A DNA stretch of 64,000 nt from Litchfieldella anticariensis FP35 = DSM 16096. Its GTDB lineage: Bacteria; Pseudomonadota; Gammaproteobacteria; Pseudomonadales; Halomonadaceae. Shown one piece after another: positions 52,631 to 61,434 of this stretch. The first letter of the stretch is position 1; every line of letters starts with the position of its first letter. Location: the NCBI RefSeq assembly GCF_000409775.1, contig NZ_KE332396.1, forward strand, positions 55,847-119,846. The letters run 5' to 3'. Made by a program: the position numbers and the translations under genes. The notes under the pieces are model-generated. The model was not told the DNA's origin and searched no databases. It saw nothing but the letters and a program-made list of their open reading frames with translations.

Positions 52631-53791
52631 ATGCGTTTTAGTTCGCGAATCGATCATGTCGAGCCCTTTCGCGTGATGAGCCTGCTGGAACAAGCTCAAG
52701 CACGCGAAGCCGCTGGACACGATATCATTCACCTGGAAGTGGGGGAACCCGATTTTGCCACGCCCCAGGCGGTGGTGGCAGCGGGCCAGCAAGCCCTAGC
52801 GGCTGGACATACGCGCTATACGCCAGCAGGGGGGCTCCCTGCCCTGCGTGAGGCCATCGCCGACCATTACGCTAGTCATTTCAATGCCACGGTTGAGCCT
52901 GAATGTATCATCGTGACCCCTGGGGCTTCCGGAGCACTGCTGTTGGCCAGCCAACTGCTGGTGCAACGGGGTGACCGGGTGCTGATGGCCGATCCCACTT
53001 ATCCGTGTAACCGTCACTTCATGTTCCTGGCGGACGCCGAGCTGGATACGGTGCCGGTGGGGCCAGAGAGTGGTTGGCAACTCGATGCCGCTCTCGTTGC
53101 TACTCACTGGCAGGCGGATACCCGTTTGGCGATGTTGGCGACCCCTTCGAATCCTACCGGGCACATGCTCGACAAGGCACAGCTTGCGGCCGTGGCTCAA
53201 GAAGTAAGGCAGCGAGACGGTCATCTATTGGTCGACGAAATCTATCAAGGACTGACTTATGACATCGATCCGGTGTCGGCAGCATCGGTGACGTCCGAGG
53301 CGTTCGTCGTCAACAGCTTTTCGAAATACTTCGGCATGACGGGCTGGCGTCTGGGCTGGCTGGTAGCGCCGCAGGCCGCTATCGAACCGCTTACCCGCCT
53401 GGCGCAGAATGTCTTCCTGGCCGCACCGACACCGTCCCAGCATGCCGCCTTGGCAGCTTTCACCCCGGAATGCCGAGAGGAACTCGAACATCGTCGGAGA
53501 GAGCTGCAACGGCGACGCGATGCCTTGTTGGCAGGACTGGGGCGGCTGGAGTTGGCGCCCTCCGTGCCCCCTCAAGGAGCCTTCTATGTGTGGTTGGATA
53601 TCTCACGCTACAGCCGTGATAGCCAGACGTTCTGCCAACGCTTGCTGGAAGAGGAAAACGTTGCCATTACCCCAGGAGTCGATTTTGCCGTACGCGGTGG
53701 CGAGTATCACGTGCGCATCGCTTTCACCAACGACGTAGACCGCCTTGAGGAGGCGGTGCATCGCCTAGAGCGTTTCCTGGCCCGACAATAG
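52631..53791 (+). CDS. Pyridoxal-phosphate aminotransferase, class I/II
   Basis: 386-residue fold-type I aminotransferase of the aspartate/alanine group. YTPAGGLPALREAIADHY, the PLP Asp region LLVDEIYQGLTYD, the Schiff-base Lys in VNSFSKYFGMTGWRLGWLV, and the C-terminal Arg in YHVRIAFTND are all present. Substrate cannot be fixed; alanine or aromatic/branched-chain donors are plausible. An aminotransferase also flanks dksA in Pseudomonas, as I recall. SD GGGAG lies 8 nt before the ATG. Confidence 0.88.
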   Translation: MRFSSRIDHVEPFRVMSLLEQAQAREAAGHDIIHLEVGEPDFATPQAVVAAGQQALAAGHTRYTPAGGLPALREAIADHYASHFNATVEPECIIVTPGASGALLLASQLLVQRGDRVLMADPTYPCNRHFMFLADAELDTVPVGPESGWQLDAALVATHWQADTRLAMLATPSNPTGHMLDKAQLAAVAQEVRQRDGHLLVDEIYQGLTYDIDPVSAASVTSEAFVVNSFSKYFGMTGWRLGWLVAPQAAIEPLTRLAQNVFLAAPTPSQHAALAAFTPECREELEHRRRELQRRRDALLAGLGRLELAPSVPPQGAFYVWLDISRYSRDSQTFCQRLLEEENVAITPGVDFAVRGGEYHVRIAFTNDVDRLEEAVHRLERFLARQ

Positions 53792-53803
53792 AGTGAGCTC
53801 CTG

Positions 53804-54562
53804 ATGGAATATCCCGCCTTGGTACCGGGCCTCTTGCGGCGCCGCTACAAGCGCTTTCTGGCCGATGTCGAACTTGCTGACGGCTCACTAGTGGTAGCGC
53901 ATTGCCCCAATACCGGCTCGATGCGAGCGGTCAATGTGCCGGGTTGCCGAGTATGGCTGTCGCCAAGCGACAACCCCAAGCGCAAGCTGGATTGGACTTG
54001 GGAACTGATCGAACTTCCCCAGCCCGATGGCACGGCTGCCTTGGCGTCGGTGCAGACCGGGCGTGCCAATGCCATCGTTGAAGAAGCACTGCGTAACGGA
54101 GTGGTCGAGGAATTGCATGGTTATACCGAGCTCCGACGTGAAGTGAAGGTCGCGGGGGGGCGGCTGGATTTTCGCCTCGACCGGGCCAACGCTCCCAGTG
54201 CCTTCGTAGAGGTCAAGCAAGTGACCCTCAAAGAGAGCGACGGTCATGGTTACTTCCCCGATGCCGTGAGCGAACGTGGGCGCAGGCACTTGGAGAGTTT
54301 GGCAGCCTTGGCCGATCAGGGGCTGCGGGCGGTACTGCTGTTTTGCGTGGCACATACCGGTATCCCTGATGTGGCCCCGGCAGCACACCTCGACTCCGCT
54401 TATGCCCATACATTGCGTGCTGTGGCTGAGTGTGGCGTCGAGGTGCTGGCTTACGGATGCCAGGTTGAGTGTGTGAATGGTATTCCCCAGGCCATTCGCT
54501 TGGCTCGGCACCTGCCAGTATCACTGACTCGACAAGCGAATATTGCCCGCACCATCGATTGA
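53804..54562 (+). CDS. sfsA: SfsA family DNA-binding/nuclease-fold protein
   Basis: 252-residue protein. LVPGLLRRRYKRFLADVELADGSLVVAHCPNTGSMRAVNVPGCRVWLS and VEVKQVTLKESDGHGYFPDAVSERGRRHLESLAAL are diagnostic. SfsA raises maltose gene expression when overproduced in E. coli; its E-x-K-like core (FVEVKQVT) suggests an endonuclease fold, and the true activity is unsettled. Its last 42 bp overlap the convergent Rieske gene. Confidence 0.93.
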   Translation: MEYPALVPGLLRRRYKRFLADVELADGSLVVAHCPNTGSMRAVNVPGCRVWLSPSDNPKRKLDWTWELIELPQPDGTAALASVQTGRANAIVEEALRNGVVEELHGYTELRREVKVAGGRLDFRLDRANAPSAFVEVKQVTLKESDGHGYFPDAVSERGRRHLESLAALADQGLRAVLLFCVAHTGIPDVAPAAHLDSAYAHTLRAVAECGVEVLAYGCQVECVNGIPQAIRLARHLPVSLTRQANIARTID

Positions 54563-54853
54563 AATGGGCAGCGAGGTGAGCATGCGTCCTTGGCAGGGGC
54601 CAAACACGCACTCACCATTCTCTGGGAGGAAAAGAGCCCCGTGCCTACTGCATTGGATCAGTTCCCTACCACCTTCGAGAAAGGTGTCGGTACCACCATC
54701 CAAGTCGACTCCTTGATGGGGGCAACGGTTTTCGAAGGCACTGATCCGGCCATGTACTCGAACCATGAAGATGGTGCGACCGTCAGGCAGTGTCGTGCCG
54801 AGGTCGCCGGTAGCATCGAGTTGTGACACGTGGGCAATGATAGGATGGGACAA
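54521..54853 (-). CDS. Rieske-type [2Fe-2S] ferredoxin-like protein
   Basis: 110 residues. The cluster ligands are in NRCPHQGVDLDG (Cys, His) and IQCSRHGALFLPENGECVFGPCQGR (Cys, His), the spacing of the NirD/BphF ferredoxin group. Start appears to be TTG with GAGG upstream. No oxygenase genes are nearby, so its electron partner is unknown. It overlaps the 3' end of sfsA. Confidence 0.85.
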   Translation of the reverse strand: MSHPIIAHVSQLDATGDLGTTLPDGRTIFMVRVHGRISAFENRCPHQGVDLDGGTDTFLEGGRELIQCSRHGALFLPENGECVFGPCQGRMLTSLPISIDGAGNIRLSSQ

Positions 54854-54887
54854 AGGAACCTCATGTCATGTCGTTCAAGGAGCTGCC

Positions 54888-55793
54888 ATGCAGCGACGCG
54901 AGTGTCTCAAGGGATTCGTTGCCCTGGCGGCGCTGGGCATGATACCCGCTGCCGTGGCCGACATCGAAGCCGTACGTCCGCTGGGACGTGTACGCGATCT
55001 GCGAGCTGATATCTGGTTGAGCGAGACAGCGCTGATGAAGCGATTGCTTGCAGCGGAAGCCGTGATCGTTGGTGAGCATCATGACAACCCGGAACACCAT
55101 CGCTTGGAGCGTTGGTTGATCAATCGACTGGCCCACTACGACCAACTGGGCGGTGTGGCGATGGAAATGCTCGATCCCAGCCAACAGGCGCGATTGGCTA
55201 GGCACTCGACTGCCGAGCTGCTGGCGTTGTCGGAGGCCGACTTACGCAACTTGTTGCAATGGAACGAAGGATGGGACTGGCAGGCCTATGGCCCGACACT
55301 ACGACGAGTGCTGGAATTGGGGGTAATGCCTCGTGCAGCCAACCTGGAACGCCAGACGATCAAGGAGCTCGTGGCTGCCAATCAGGCGCCTGAGTTACCG
55401 CAGGTGGTGATAGCGGCGCAGCGGCAGGCACTGATAGAAGGGCACTGCAACATGCTCCCGGAACACATGTTGGATGGTCTGCTTGCCGCGCAGGTGGCGC
55501 GTGATCAAGCCATGGCAGTGGCGCTCGGCGAGTTGCCGGCTACCGCGGTCCTGATCTGCGGTAGTGGGCATGCGCGTCGCGATCTTGGCGTGGCTCTGCA
55601 CTCTGATGGCATGCCACTATCGCTGGGGTTGATCGAACTCGCTCCAAGTCAGAACGACTGGCGTTCAGCGCTTCCCGTAAGTGTCGACGATGCTCCGCCC
55701 TACGACTTGGCTTGGTTCACCCCCACCGTTGAACGTGGCGATGTATGTGGCGCGCTGCGTGAGCGCTTTGCCGGCGGTCAGCGGTCGAAGTAG
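54888..55793 (+). CDS. ChaN/Tiki-superfamily haem-binding-type protein with a Tat-like signal
   Basis: 301 residues. The N-terminus RRECLKGFVALAALGMIPAAVA has a twin-Arg motif followed by a mild hydrophobic stretch and an AxA-like cleavage site, suggesting Tat export. The mature part has VIVGEHHDNPEHHRLERWLINRL and GGVAMEMLDPSQQARL, the ChaN family core (iron-regulated haem-binding lipoproteins), and ends with CGSGHARRDLGVALHS. No lipobox is visible. Start ATG at 54888 follows AAGGAGCTGCC. Overlaps the convergent DUF4426 gene by 16 bp. Confidence 0.8.
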   Translation: MQRRECLKGFVALAALGMIPAAVADIEAVRPLGRVRDLRADIWLSETALMKRLLAAEAVIVGEHHDNPEHHRLERWLINRLAHYDQLGGVAMEMLDPSQQARLARHSTAELLALSEADLRNLLQWNEGWDWQAYGPTLRRVLELGVMPRAANLERQTIKELVAANQAPELPQVVIAAQRQALIEGHCNMLPEHMLDGLLAAQVARDQAMAVALGELPATAVLICGSGHARRDLGVALHSDGMPLSLGLIELAPSQNDWRSALPVSVDDAPPYDLAWFTPTVERGDVCGALRERFAGGQRSK

Positions 55794-56233
55794 AAGCGTT
55801 GCATGAAACTGATGTTGGCTGGCTCCTGGTTGCGGTCGTAGGTTACGTCGAGGTTGAAGCGTAGCGCTTCGTCTTCCTGGATGCGGAACGTTGCCAGATG
55901 ATAGATGGCCTCGTCCTCGCGCACAGTGCGGAACGATAGCTCTTGGATCTGGCCGGCAAGATTGCTGACTTGGCCATTGACCGTGGCGTTGACTGCACGG
56001 GTCGAGCCGTCATCGAGTTCCTGGCGCACGCTGATGCTGAGCAGTGCCTGCACCTGGCTGCGTTGGATGTCATAGGCTGCAGCCACCTCGGGGGTCAGAA
56101 AACTGGTGTTCACCGCACTGTAGTGAATCTGGTAATCGCCGACTCGTTCGAACTGTTGGGCTGATACCAGATCAGCGCTCAGTGTCAGCAACAGGCCAAG
56201 TCCCCAGGCGAGAAAGGTAGTTCTTATGGCCAT
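55778..56233 (-). CDS. DUF4426 periplasmic protein
   Basis: 151 residues with a clear signal peptide (MAIRTTFLAWGLGLLLTLSADLVSAQQ). The mature chain, with DYQIHYSAVNTSFLTPEVAAAYDI and LSISVRQELDDGSTRAVNATVNGQVSNLAGQIQEL, fits DUF4426, a family commonly encoded next to metW-metX. Function is unknown; a soluble beta-rich periplasmic protein is the best description. Confidence 0.85.
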   Translation of the reverse strand: MAIRTTFLAWGLGLLLTLSADLVSAQQFERVGDYQIHYSAVNTSFLTPEVAAAYDIQRSQVQALLSISVRQELDDGSTRAVNATVNGQVSNLAGQIQELSFRTVREDEAIYHLATFRIQEDEALRFNLDVTYDRNQEPANISFMQRFYFDR

Positions 56234-56271
56234 GTTTTTCTCCCTCCTCGTGTCGTTTGGCGGTGGCCTGA

Positions 56272-56868
56272 CTATCTGCCGCGACTGACACGGAAGATGG
56301 CCGTTTCACCGAACAAGTTGGGCCACCACCGAGAACTCCAGTGACCTTCATGGTCGCCGTTTCCCACGGCGCGGTCACTGATGATCAGACCTTTGTCGCG
56401 GCATAGGCGTTCAAAGTCGTTGAAGGTCGAGAGGTGGATATTGGGTGTATCGTACCAAGCATGAGGTAGCGACTTGGATACCGGCATGTAGCCCTTGAAA
56501 CCTAGATAGGCGCGGTGGCGCCAGTAGGCGAAGTTTGGGAAGGTGATGATGCATTCACTCGCCACGCGTAGCATCTCGTCGAGCATGCGGTCTGGACGGC
56601 GTAGCGCCTGGAGGGCCTGGGTCATGATCACCAGGTCGCAGGCGTCGTCGTCGAAGTTGGCCAGGCCCTGGTCGAGGTTCTGTTCGATGACATTGACACC
56701 ACGTGCGATACAGGCGGTGATGCCGTCGGGGTCGATTTCCAGACCATAGCCGGTGACGTTCTTGTCACGGGCCAAAGCATCGAGCAAGGCGCCGTCACCG
56801 CAGCCCAGGTCGAGGATATGGGCGCCATGCGGTATCCAGCCATGAATCAGTTCGAGATCGGCTCGCAT
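56272..56868 (-). CDS. metW: Methionine biosynthesis protein MetW (methyltransferase fold)
   Basis: 198-residue class I methyltransferase-fold protein paired with MetX. ILDLGCGDGALLDALARDKNVTGYGLEIDPDGI is the SAM motif, VIMTQALQALRRPDRMLDEMLRVA follows, and ITFPNFAYWRHRAYLGFKGYMPVSKSLPHAWYDTPNIHLSTF is the family signature. The ATG at 56868 overlaps the metX stop by one base (TGATG) with GGAGG upstream. MetW is thought to support MetX activity rather than to act as a normal methyltransferase. Confidence 0.95.
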   Translation of the reverse strand: MRADLELIHGWIPHGAHILDLGCGDGALLDALARDKNVTGYGLEIDPDGITACIARGVNVIEQNLDQGLANFDDDACDLVIMTQALQALRRPDRMLDEMLRVASECIITFPNFAYWRHRAYLGFKGYMPVSKSLPHAWYDTPNIHLSTFNDFERLCRDKGLIISDRAVGNGDHEGHWSSRWWPNLFGETAIFRVSRGR

Positions 56869-58067
56869 CAACTGTCCTCCAGACCGGAGTCGTGGGCTAC
56901 ACGCCCCATGAAACTAGCGAATATTGCCTGATAGCGTGTTTCCGGTAATAGGAAAGCATCGTGACCGTGGGGAGAGTCGATGCAGACATAGCTCACCGGC
57001 TTACCGGCTCGAATCAGGGCGTCGACCAACTCTCGCGACCGCGAAGGTGGGAAGCGCCAGTCGGTGGAGAAGCTCACCACCAGGAAAGGGCAGGACGCTG
57101 GTGCGACTGCCGCCGCCAAGTCACCGTCGTGAGCAGCGGCCGGATCGAAATAGTCCAGGGCCTTCGTCATCAGCAGGTAGGTGTTGGCATCGAAGGAGGT
57201 CGAGAAAGTGTCGCCCTGATAGCGTAGGTAGGATTCGACCTGGAACTCGACGTCATAGCCGAAATTGAGATCGTCACTGCGCAGGTCCCGGCCGAACTTG
57301 CTGCCCATGGCATCTTCGGAGAGATAGGTGATGTGGCCGACCATGCGTGCCAGCTTAAGACCACGTCTTGGTAGCGTGTCGTGTTCTGCGTACCAACCAT
57401 CGTAAAAATCGGGATCGGAGCGGATGGCCTGACGCGCGACCTCGTTGAAGGCGATGTTCTGTGCTGACAACTTAGGAGTGGCGGCGATCACCACGGCATT
57501 GGCTATGCGCTCCGGATAGGCCAGGGACCACTGCAGAACTTGCATTCCCCCCAGGCTGCCGCCAATCACTGCGGCAAAGCGTTCGATGCCCAACCTGTCT
57601 GCTAGCCTGGCCTGACTGTGGACCCAGTCGCCAACGGTCATCATCGGAAAGTCCGGCCCCCATTGGCGGCCGGTGTCGGGGTTGATGGCGCAGGGGCCGG
57701 TACTGCCGTGACAGCCACCGAGGTTATTGAGCGATATTACGAAGAATCGATCGGTATCAATGCTCTTGCCGGGGCCGATGTGAGCGTCCCACCAGCCAGG
57801 CTTACGGTCCTCGCGGCTATGGTAGCCGGCGGCATGATGATGTCCCGACAGGGCGTGGCAGATCAGCACGGCATTGCTGCGGCTAGCGTTGAGCTTGCCA
57901 TAGGTTTCGTAGACCAGATCATAGGACTGCAACGTCTTGCCACAGGCTAGGGCCAGGGGAACGTCGAAGTGGGCCGTCTGCGGTGCGACCAGACCGACCG
58001 AATCGCTAGGAAGCTCGGGCATCAGGGTATCGCTGTCCAATGGTGTTCTAGTTCCTGTCGTTGGCAT
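56868..58067 (-). CDS. metX: Homoserine O-acyltransferase MetX (succinyl- or acetyl-type)
   Basis: 399-residue alpha/beta-hydrolase enzyme acylating homoserine for methionine synthesis. Nucleophile Ser in [16 protein letters not shown] (about residue 170), [21 protein letters not shown], and a catalytic His in [13 protein letters not shown]. Pairing with MetW suggests the succinyl-type found in gammaproteobacteria, but the donor is not certain. An internal ATG at 58022 ([15 protein letters not shown]) matches Pseudomonas MetX better and may be the true start; neither has a strong SD. Confidence 0.93.
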   Translation of the reverse strand: MPTTGTRTPLDSDTLMPELPSDSVGLVAPQTAHFDVPLALACGKTLQSYDLVYETYGKLNASRSNAVLICHALSGHHHAAGYHSREDRKPGWWDAHIGPGKSIDTDRFFVISLNNLGGCHGSTGPCAINPDTGRQWGPDFPMMTVGDWVHSQARLADRLGIERFAAVIGGSLGGMQVLQWSLAYPERIANAVVIAATPKLSAQNIAFNEVARQAIRSDPDFYDGWYAEHDTLPRRGLKLARMVGHITYLSEDAMGSKFGRDLRSDDLNFGYDVEFQVESYLRYQGDTFSTSFDANTYLLMTKALDYFDPAAAHDGDLAAAVAPASCPFLVVSFSTDWRFPPSRSRELVDALIRAGKPVSYVCIDSPHGHDAFLLPETRYQAIFASFMGRVAHDSGLEDS

Positions 58068-58076
58068 GGCGTCGCT

Positions 58077-58667
58077 TCACAAGCCTACCAAGGCACCGGA
58101 AACACCGGCGGCACGGGTCAGAGAGCCAACCACCACGCCATCGACGATACTGATGCCGATGAAAACCACGATCGGAGATAAATCGATCATGCCAAGTGGA
58201 GGAATCACTTTGCGGACCGGGGCCATGATCGGCTCGACCAGTTGAAAGATCAGCAGTGCCGCAGGATGGCTCGCCTGAGGTGCTACCCAGCTCAGGATGA
58301 TCATGGCGATCAGTGCGAAGAAATAGATCTTGAGAATGGCATTGGCCAGCGCCGCCACCGCCCCAATGGCCGCACCCACAATGGGAGGAATACCAAAGCC
58401 GGCGATCTGCAGGATGACGATGATGCTTACGGCCTTGATGAGAAAACCTGCAGCCAAGGTGGCCAGATCGAAAGAGCCGATCGGACGTAAAAACCCCTGG
58501 AAGGGACCGACCGCGGGCTGGGTGATCTTGACCACGGACTGGCTGATGGGATTGTAGTAATCCGCTCGCGATGCCTGCAGCAAAAAGCGCAGCATGAGCA
58601 GGAATAGATAGATGTTGATCAGTGTGTTGACCAGCAGCAGGCCGGCATTTCCCAGTTGACTGCCCAT
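58077..58667 (-). CDS. yggT: YggT-family integral membrane protein
   Basis: 196 residues with two YggT repeats of paired membrane helices (VNTLINIYLFLLMLRFLLQ...DYYNPISQSVVKITQPAVGPFQGFLRPIG and ILKIYFFALIAMIILSWVAPQASHPAALLIFQLVEPIMAPVRKVIPPLG). Start ATG at 58667 follows CAAGGAGCCCCC; the longer reading is frame shadow. Between proC and metX, the usual neighbourhood. Proposed roles include osmotic tolerance; function is not settled. Confidence 0.9.
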   Translation of the reverse strand: MGSQLGNAGLLLVNTLINIYLFLLMLRFLLQASRADYYNPISQSVVKITQPAVGPFQGFLRPIGSFDLATLAAGFLIKAVSIIVILQIAGFGIPPIVGAAIGAVAALANAILKIYFFALIAMIILSWVAPQASHPAALLIFQLVEPIMAPVRKVIPPLGMIDLSPIVVFIGISIVDGVVVGSLTRAAGVSGALVGL

Positions 58668-58692
58668 GGGGGCTCCTTGTGGCTGAATGGGG

Positions 58693-59517
58693 CTAACGTT
58701 TGCCGAGTTCGTCGGCCATCTCGCGAGCACGCTTGGCGCAGGCATCGGTGGCATCGAGAAAAGTCTGGCGTAGACCGGCATCCTCGAGCACCTGAATGGC
58801 GCGTTCTGTAGTACCGCCAGGAGACATCACATTACGTTTGAGTTGATCCGGGGATTGATCACTATGCTGGGCCATGCAAGCAGCGCCATAGGCGGTTTGC
58901 AAGGCAAGCCGACGCGCGCTGTCTGCCGGTAACCCCAAGCGTGTGCCCGCGGCTTCCAGGGCTTCGAAGATCAGGAAGAAATAGGCTGGCGCACTGCCGG
59001 CGATCGCTGTTACCGCTTCCAACTGTGTCTCGTCATCGACCCACTCCGCCAAACCTACTGCTTGCATCAATTGGGTTGCCAACTCGCGTTGGTCGGTCGT
59101 GACACGTGGGTTGGCGAACAGACCTGCGGCGCCGGCCCCCACCAATGCAGGAGTGTTGGGCATACATCGGATCACCGCCAGATCCCCGCCCAACCAACGC
59201 TCCAGTGTTTCAGCGGGCAGGCCGGCCGCAACCGAGACGATCAGGGGCTTACGCGCCTGGATGGTCTCGCATAGCTCGGCGCAGACGCTTTGCATGATTT
59301 GTGGCTTGACCGCCAATACCACCACGTCGGCATTGACCACGGCAGTACGGTTGTCGGTTTGGGTATGAATGCCATAGCGGCTCCGCAACGGAGCCAAGAA
59401 CTCATCGCTTGGGGACGTGGCGGTGATCGCTTCGCGTGGATAGCCGCTCTCGATCATGCCGCCGAAAATGGCGCTGGCCATGTTGCCGGCCCCGATGAAT
59501 GTGATTTGGCTAGCCAT
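58693..59517 (-). CDS. proC: Pyrroline-5-carboxylate reductase
   Basis: 274-residue last enzyme of proline synthesis. N-terminal ITFIGAGNMASAIFGGMIESGYP binds NAD(P)H; VIRCMPNTPALVGAGAAGLFAN and the C-terminal VMSPGGTTERAIQVLEDAGL are the family signatures. It lies between yggS and yggT. In halophiles proline is also an osmolyte, but nothing in the sequence shows osmotic control here. Confidence 0.97.
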   Translation of the reverse strand: MASQITFIGAGNMASAIFGGMIESGYPREAITATSPSDEFLAPLRSRYGIHTQTDNRTAVVNADVVVLAVKPQIMQSVCAELCETIQARKPLIVSVAAGLPAETLERWLGGDLAVIRCMPNTPALVGAGAAGLFANPRVTTDQRELATQLMQAVGLAEWVDDETQLEAVTAIAGSAPAYFFLIFEALEAAGTRLGLPADSARRLALQTAYGAACMAQHSDQSPDQLKRNVMSPGGTTERAIQVLEDAGLRQTFLDATDACAKRAREMADELGKR

Positions 59518-59580
59518 GCATGTCGTCCTCTCGTCATAGGCTGATAAAGGGTGAAGTGTGCCAGAAGTCGCCTCTCGCTC

Positions 59581-60279
59581 TCACTGGCGTGTGCCGAAGA
59601 TGGCGGTTCCCAGTCGCACCAGGGTGGCCCCTTCGGCGATGGCGGCCTCCAGATCGTCGCTCATGCCCATGGATAAGGTGTCGAGCGGTGCTTGGGGGTA
59701 ACGCGCTTGCAAGGCTTCCAGTGCTTGGCGTAAACGAGCTAGCGGCGCACGTTGCTCGACCAAGGTTACGGCCGGAGCAGGGATCGCCATCAGACCACGT
59801 AACGCGAGTTGTGGCATGCCAACCACTTCTGCTGCCAACGTGTCCAACTGATCGTACGCAATGCCCGACTTGCTGGCCTCTCCGCTGACATTGACCTGTA
59901 GACAGACGTTCAACTTCGGCAGGTGTGCAGGTCGTTGTTCCGATAGCCGCCGAGCGATTTTCTCGCGATCGATGCTATGAATCCAATCGAAATGCTCGGC
60001 CACTGCCCGGGTCTTGTTGGACTGTAAGGGGCCGATGAAATGCCACACGATATCTGTGAGGTCGGCCAGCTCAGCCTGCTTGTCGAGCGCCTCTTGCAGA
60101 TAGTTCTCACCGAAATCCCGCTGACCATGGCGATAGGCCTCGCGAATCATGCTTGCGGGCTTGGTCTTGCTGACGGCCAGCAATGTCGCTGCCTGCTCGT
60201 CGCGACCGGCATCGCGCAAGGCCTTGGCCAGACGGGCTCGGGCAGCAGCGAGTGTTTCGGAAAGTACAACCTCTGTCAT
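59581..60279 (-). CDS. yggS: PLP homeostasis protein (YggS/PLPBP)
   Basis: 232-residue PLP-binding TIM-barrel protein. The PLP Lys lies in LLAVSKTKPASMIREAYRHGQRDFGENYLQEALDKQ; WHFIGPLQSNKTRAVAEHFDWIHSIDREKIARRL and LSMGMSDDLEAAIAEGATLVRLGTAIFG complete the signature. Start ATG at 60279; the long upstream frame lies antisense to pilT and is rejected. Divergent from pilT by 33 bp, as in Pseudomonas. Confidence 0.96.
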   Translation of the reverse strand: MTEVVLSETLAAARARLAKALRDAGRDEQAATLLAVSKTKPASMIREAYRHGQRDFGENYLQEALDKQAELADLTDIVWHFIGPLQSNKTRAVAEHFDWIHSIDREKIARRLSEQRPAHLPKLNVCLQVNVSGEASKSGIAYDQLDTLAAEVVGMPQLALRGLMAIPAPAVTLVEQRAPLARLRQALEALQARYPQAPLDTLSMGMSDDLEAAIAEGATLVRLGTAIFGTRQ

Positions 60280-60312
60280 ACTGGTGTCGACCTTACAGGG
60301 AGCAGGGAACGC

Positions 60313-61347
60313 ATGGATATTACCGAATTGCTGGCATTCTCGGCAAAGCAGAACGCCTCCGATCTGCATCTTTCGGCAGGATTGCCACCAATGATTCGGG
60401 TGGATGGTGACATCTGCCGATTCAATGTACCTGCCATGGAAGATCGTGAGGTTCGCAAACTGATCTATGACATCATGACCGATCGCCAGCGTCACGACTA
60501 TGAGGAACTCCTTGAGACCGACTTCTCCTTCGAGGTTCCCGGTGTCGCGCGTTTCCGTGTCAACGCCTTCCACCATGGCCGGGGCGCTGGTGCGGTATTT
60601 CGCACCATACCCTCCCAGGTACTGAGCCTGGACGAACTGGGGCTTGGTGATGTCTTCCGTCAACTGGCGTCGTTGCCGCGTGGCCTAGTGCTGGTGACTG
60701 GCCCGACCGGCTCAGGCAAGAGCACCACTCTGGCAGCCCTGATCGACTTCATCAACGACACTCGTTATGAGCATATCCTCACCATCGAGGATCCGGTGGA
60801 GTTTGTGCATCACAGCAAGCGATGCCTGGTCAATCAGCGTGAAGTGCATCGTGATACCCATGGCTTTGCTGCAGCGTTGCGCAGTGCCTTGCGTGAAGAC
60901 CCGGACGTGATCTTGGTGGGCGAGATGCGTGACCTGGAAACCATTCGGCTGGCGCTGACCGCCGCCGAAACCGGCCATCTGGTGTTCGGCACTCTGCACA
61001 CGAACTCAGCTGCCAAGACCATCGACCGCATCGTCGATGTTTTCCCCGGTGACGAGAAGACCATGGTGCGTTCGATGCTCTCCGAGTCACTGCAAGGGGT
61101 GGTCTCCCAAGCGTTGGTCAAACGCAAGGGTGGTGGCCGTATCGCCGCCCATGAAATTCTGGTGTCGACATCGGCGGTGCGTAATCTGATCCGCGAAGAC
61201 AAGGTGGCGCAGCTCTATTCGGTGATTCAAACTGGCGGCAGTCTGGGTATGCAGACCTTGGATGCCTCGCTGGCAAGGCTGGTCAGTGACGGTGTAGTGG
61301 CGCGCGAGGAAGCACAAGCCAAGGCCAAGGGAGTGTTGGCCTTCTAA
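60313..61347 (+). CDS. pilT: Type IV pilus retraction ATPase PilT
   Basis: 344-residue hexameric secretion-type ATPase. N-terminal MDITELLAFSAKQNASDLHLSAGLPPMIRVDG, Walker A GPTGSGKSTT near residue 132, Asp box ILTIEDPVEFVH, Walker B DPDVILVGEMRD, His box LVFGTLHTNSAAKTIDRIVDVFP, and the C-terminal AIRNLI-like AVRNLIREDK. Powers twitching motility and DNA uptake. No pilU follows directly; anmK is next. SD CAGGGAACGC precedes the ATG. Confidence 0.96.
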   Translation: MDITELLAFSAKQNASDLHLSAGLPPMIRVDGDICRFNVPAMEDREVRKLIYDIMTDRQRHDYEELLETDFSFEVPGVARFRVNAFHHGRGAGAVFRTIPSQVLSLDELGLGDVFRQLASLPRGLVLVTGPTGSGKSTTLAALIDFINDTRYEHILTIEDPVEFVHHSKRCLVNQREVHRDTHGFAAALRSALREDPDVILVGEMRDLETIRLALTAAETGHLVFGTLHTNSAAKTIDRIVDVFPGDEKTMVRSMLSESLQGVVSQALVKRKGGGRIAAHEILVSTSAVRNLIREDKVAQLYSVIQTGGSLGMQTLDASLARLVSDGVVAREEAQAKAKGVLAF

Positions 61348-61434
61348 TATGCTGATGAGCAAGTAGTGGATCGGCAACGGGTAAGTATGGCCTGCTGTCT
61401 TTGGCTCTCATGGTGGGGTCTCGGCCTCTCGAAT

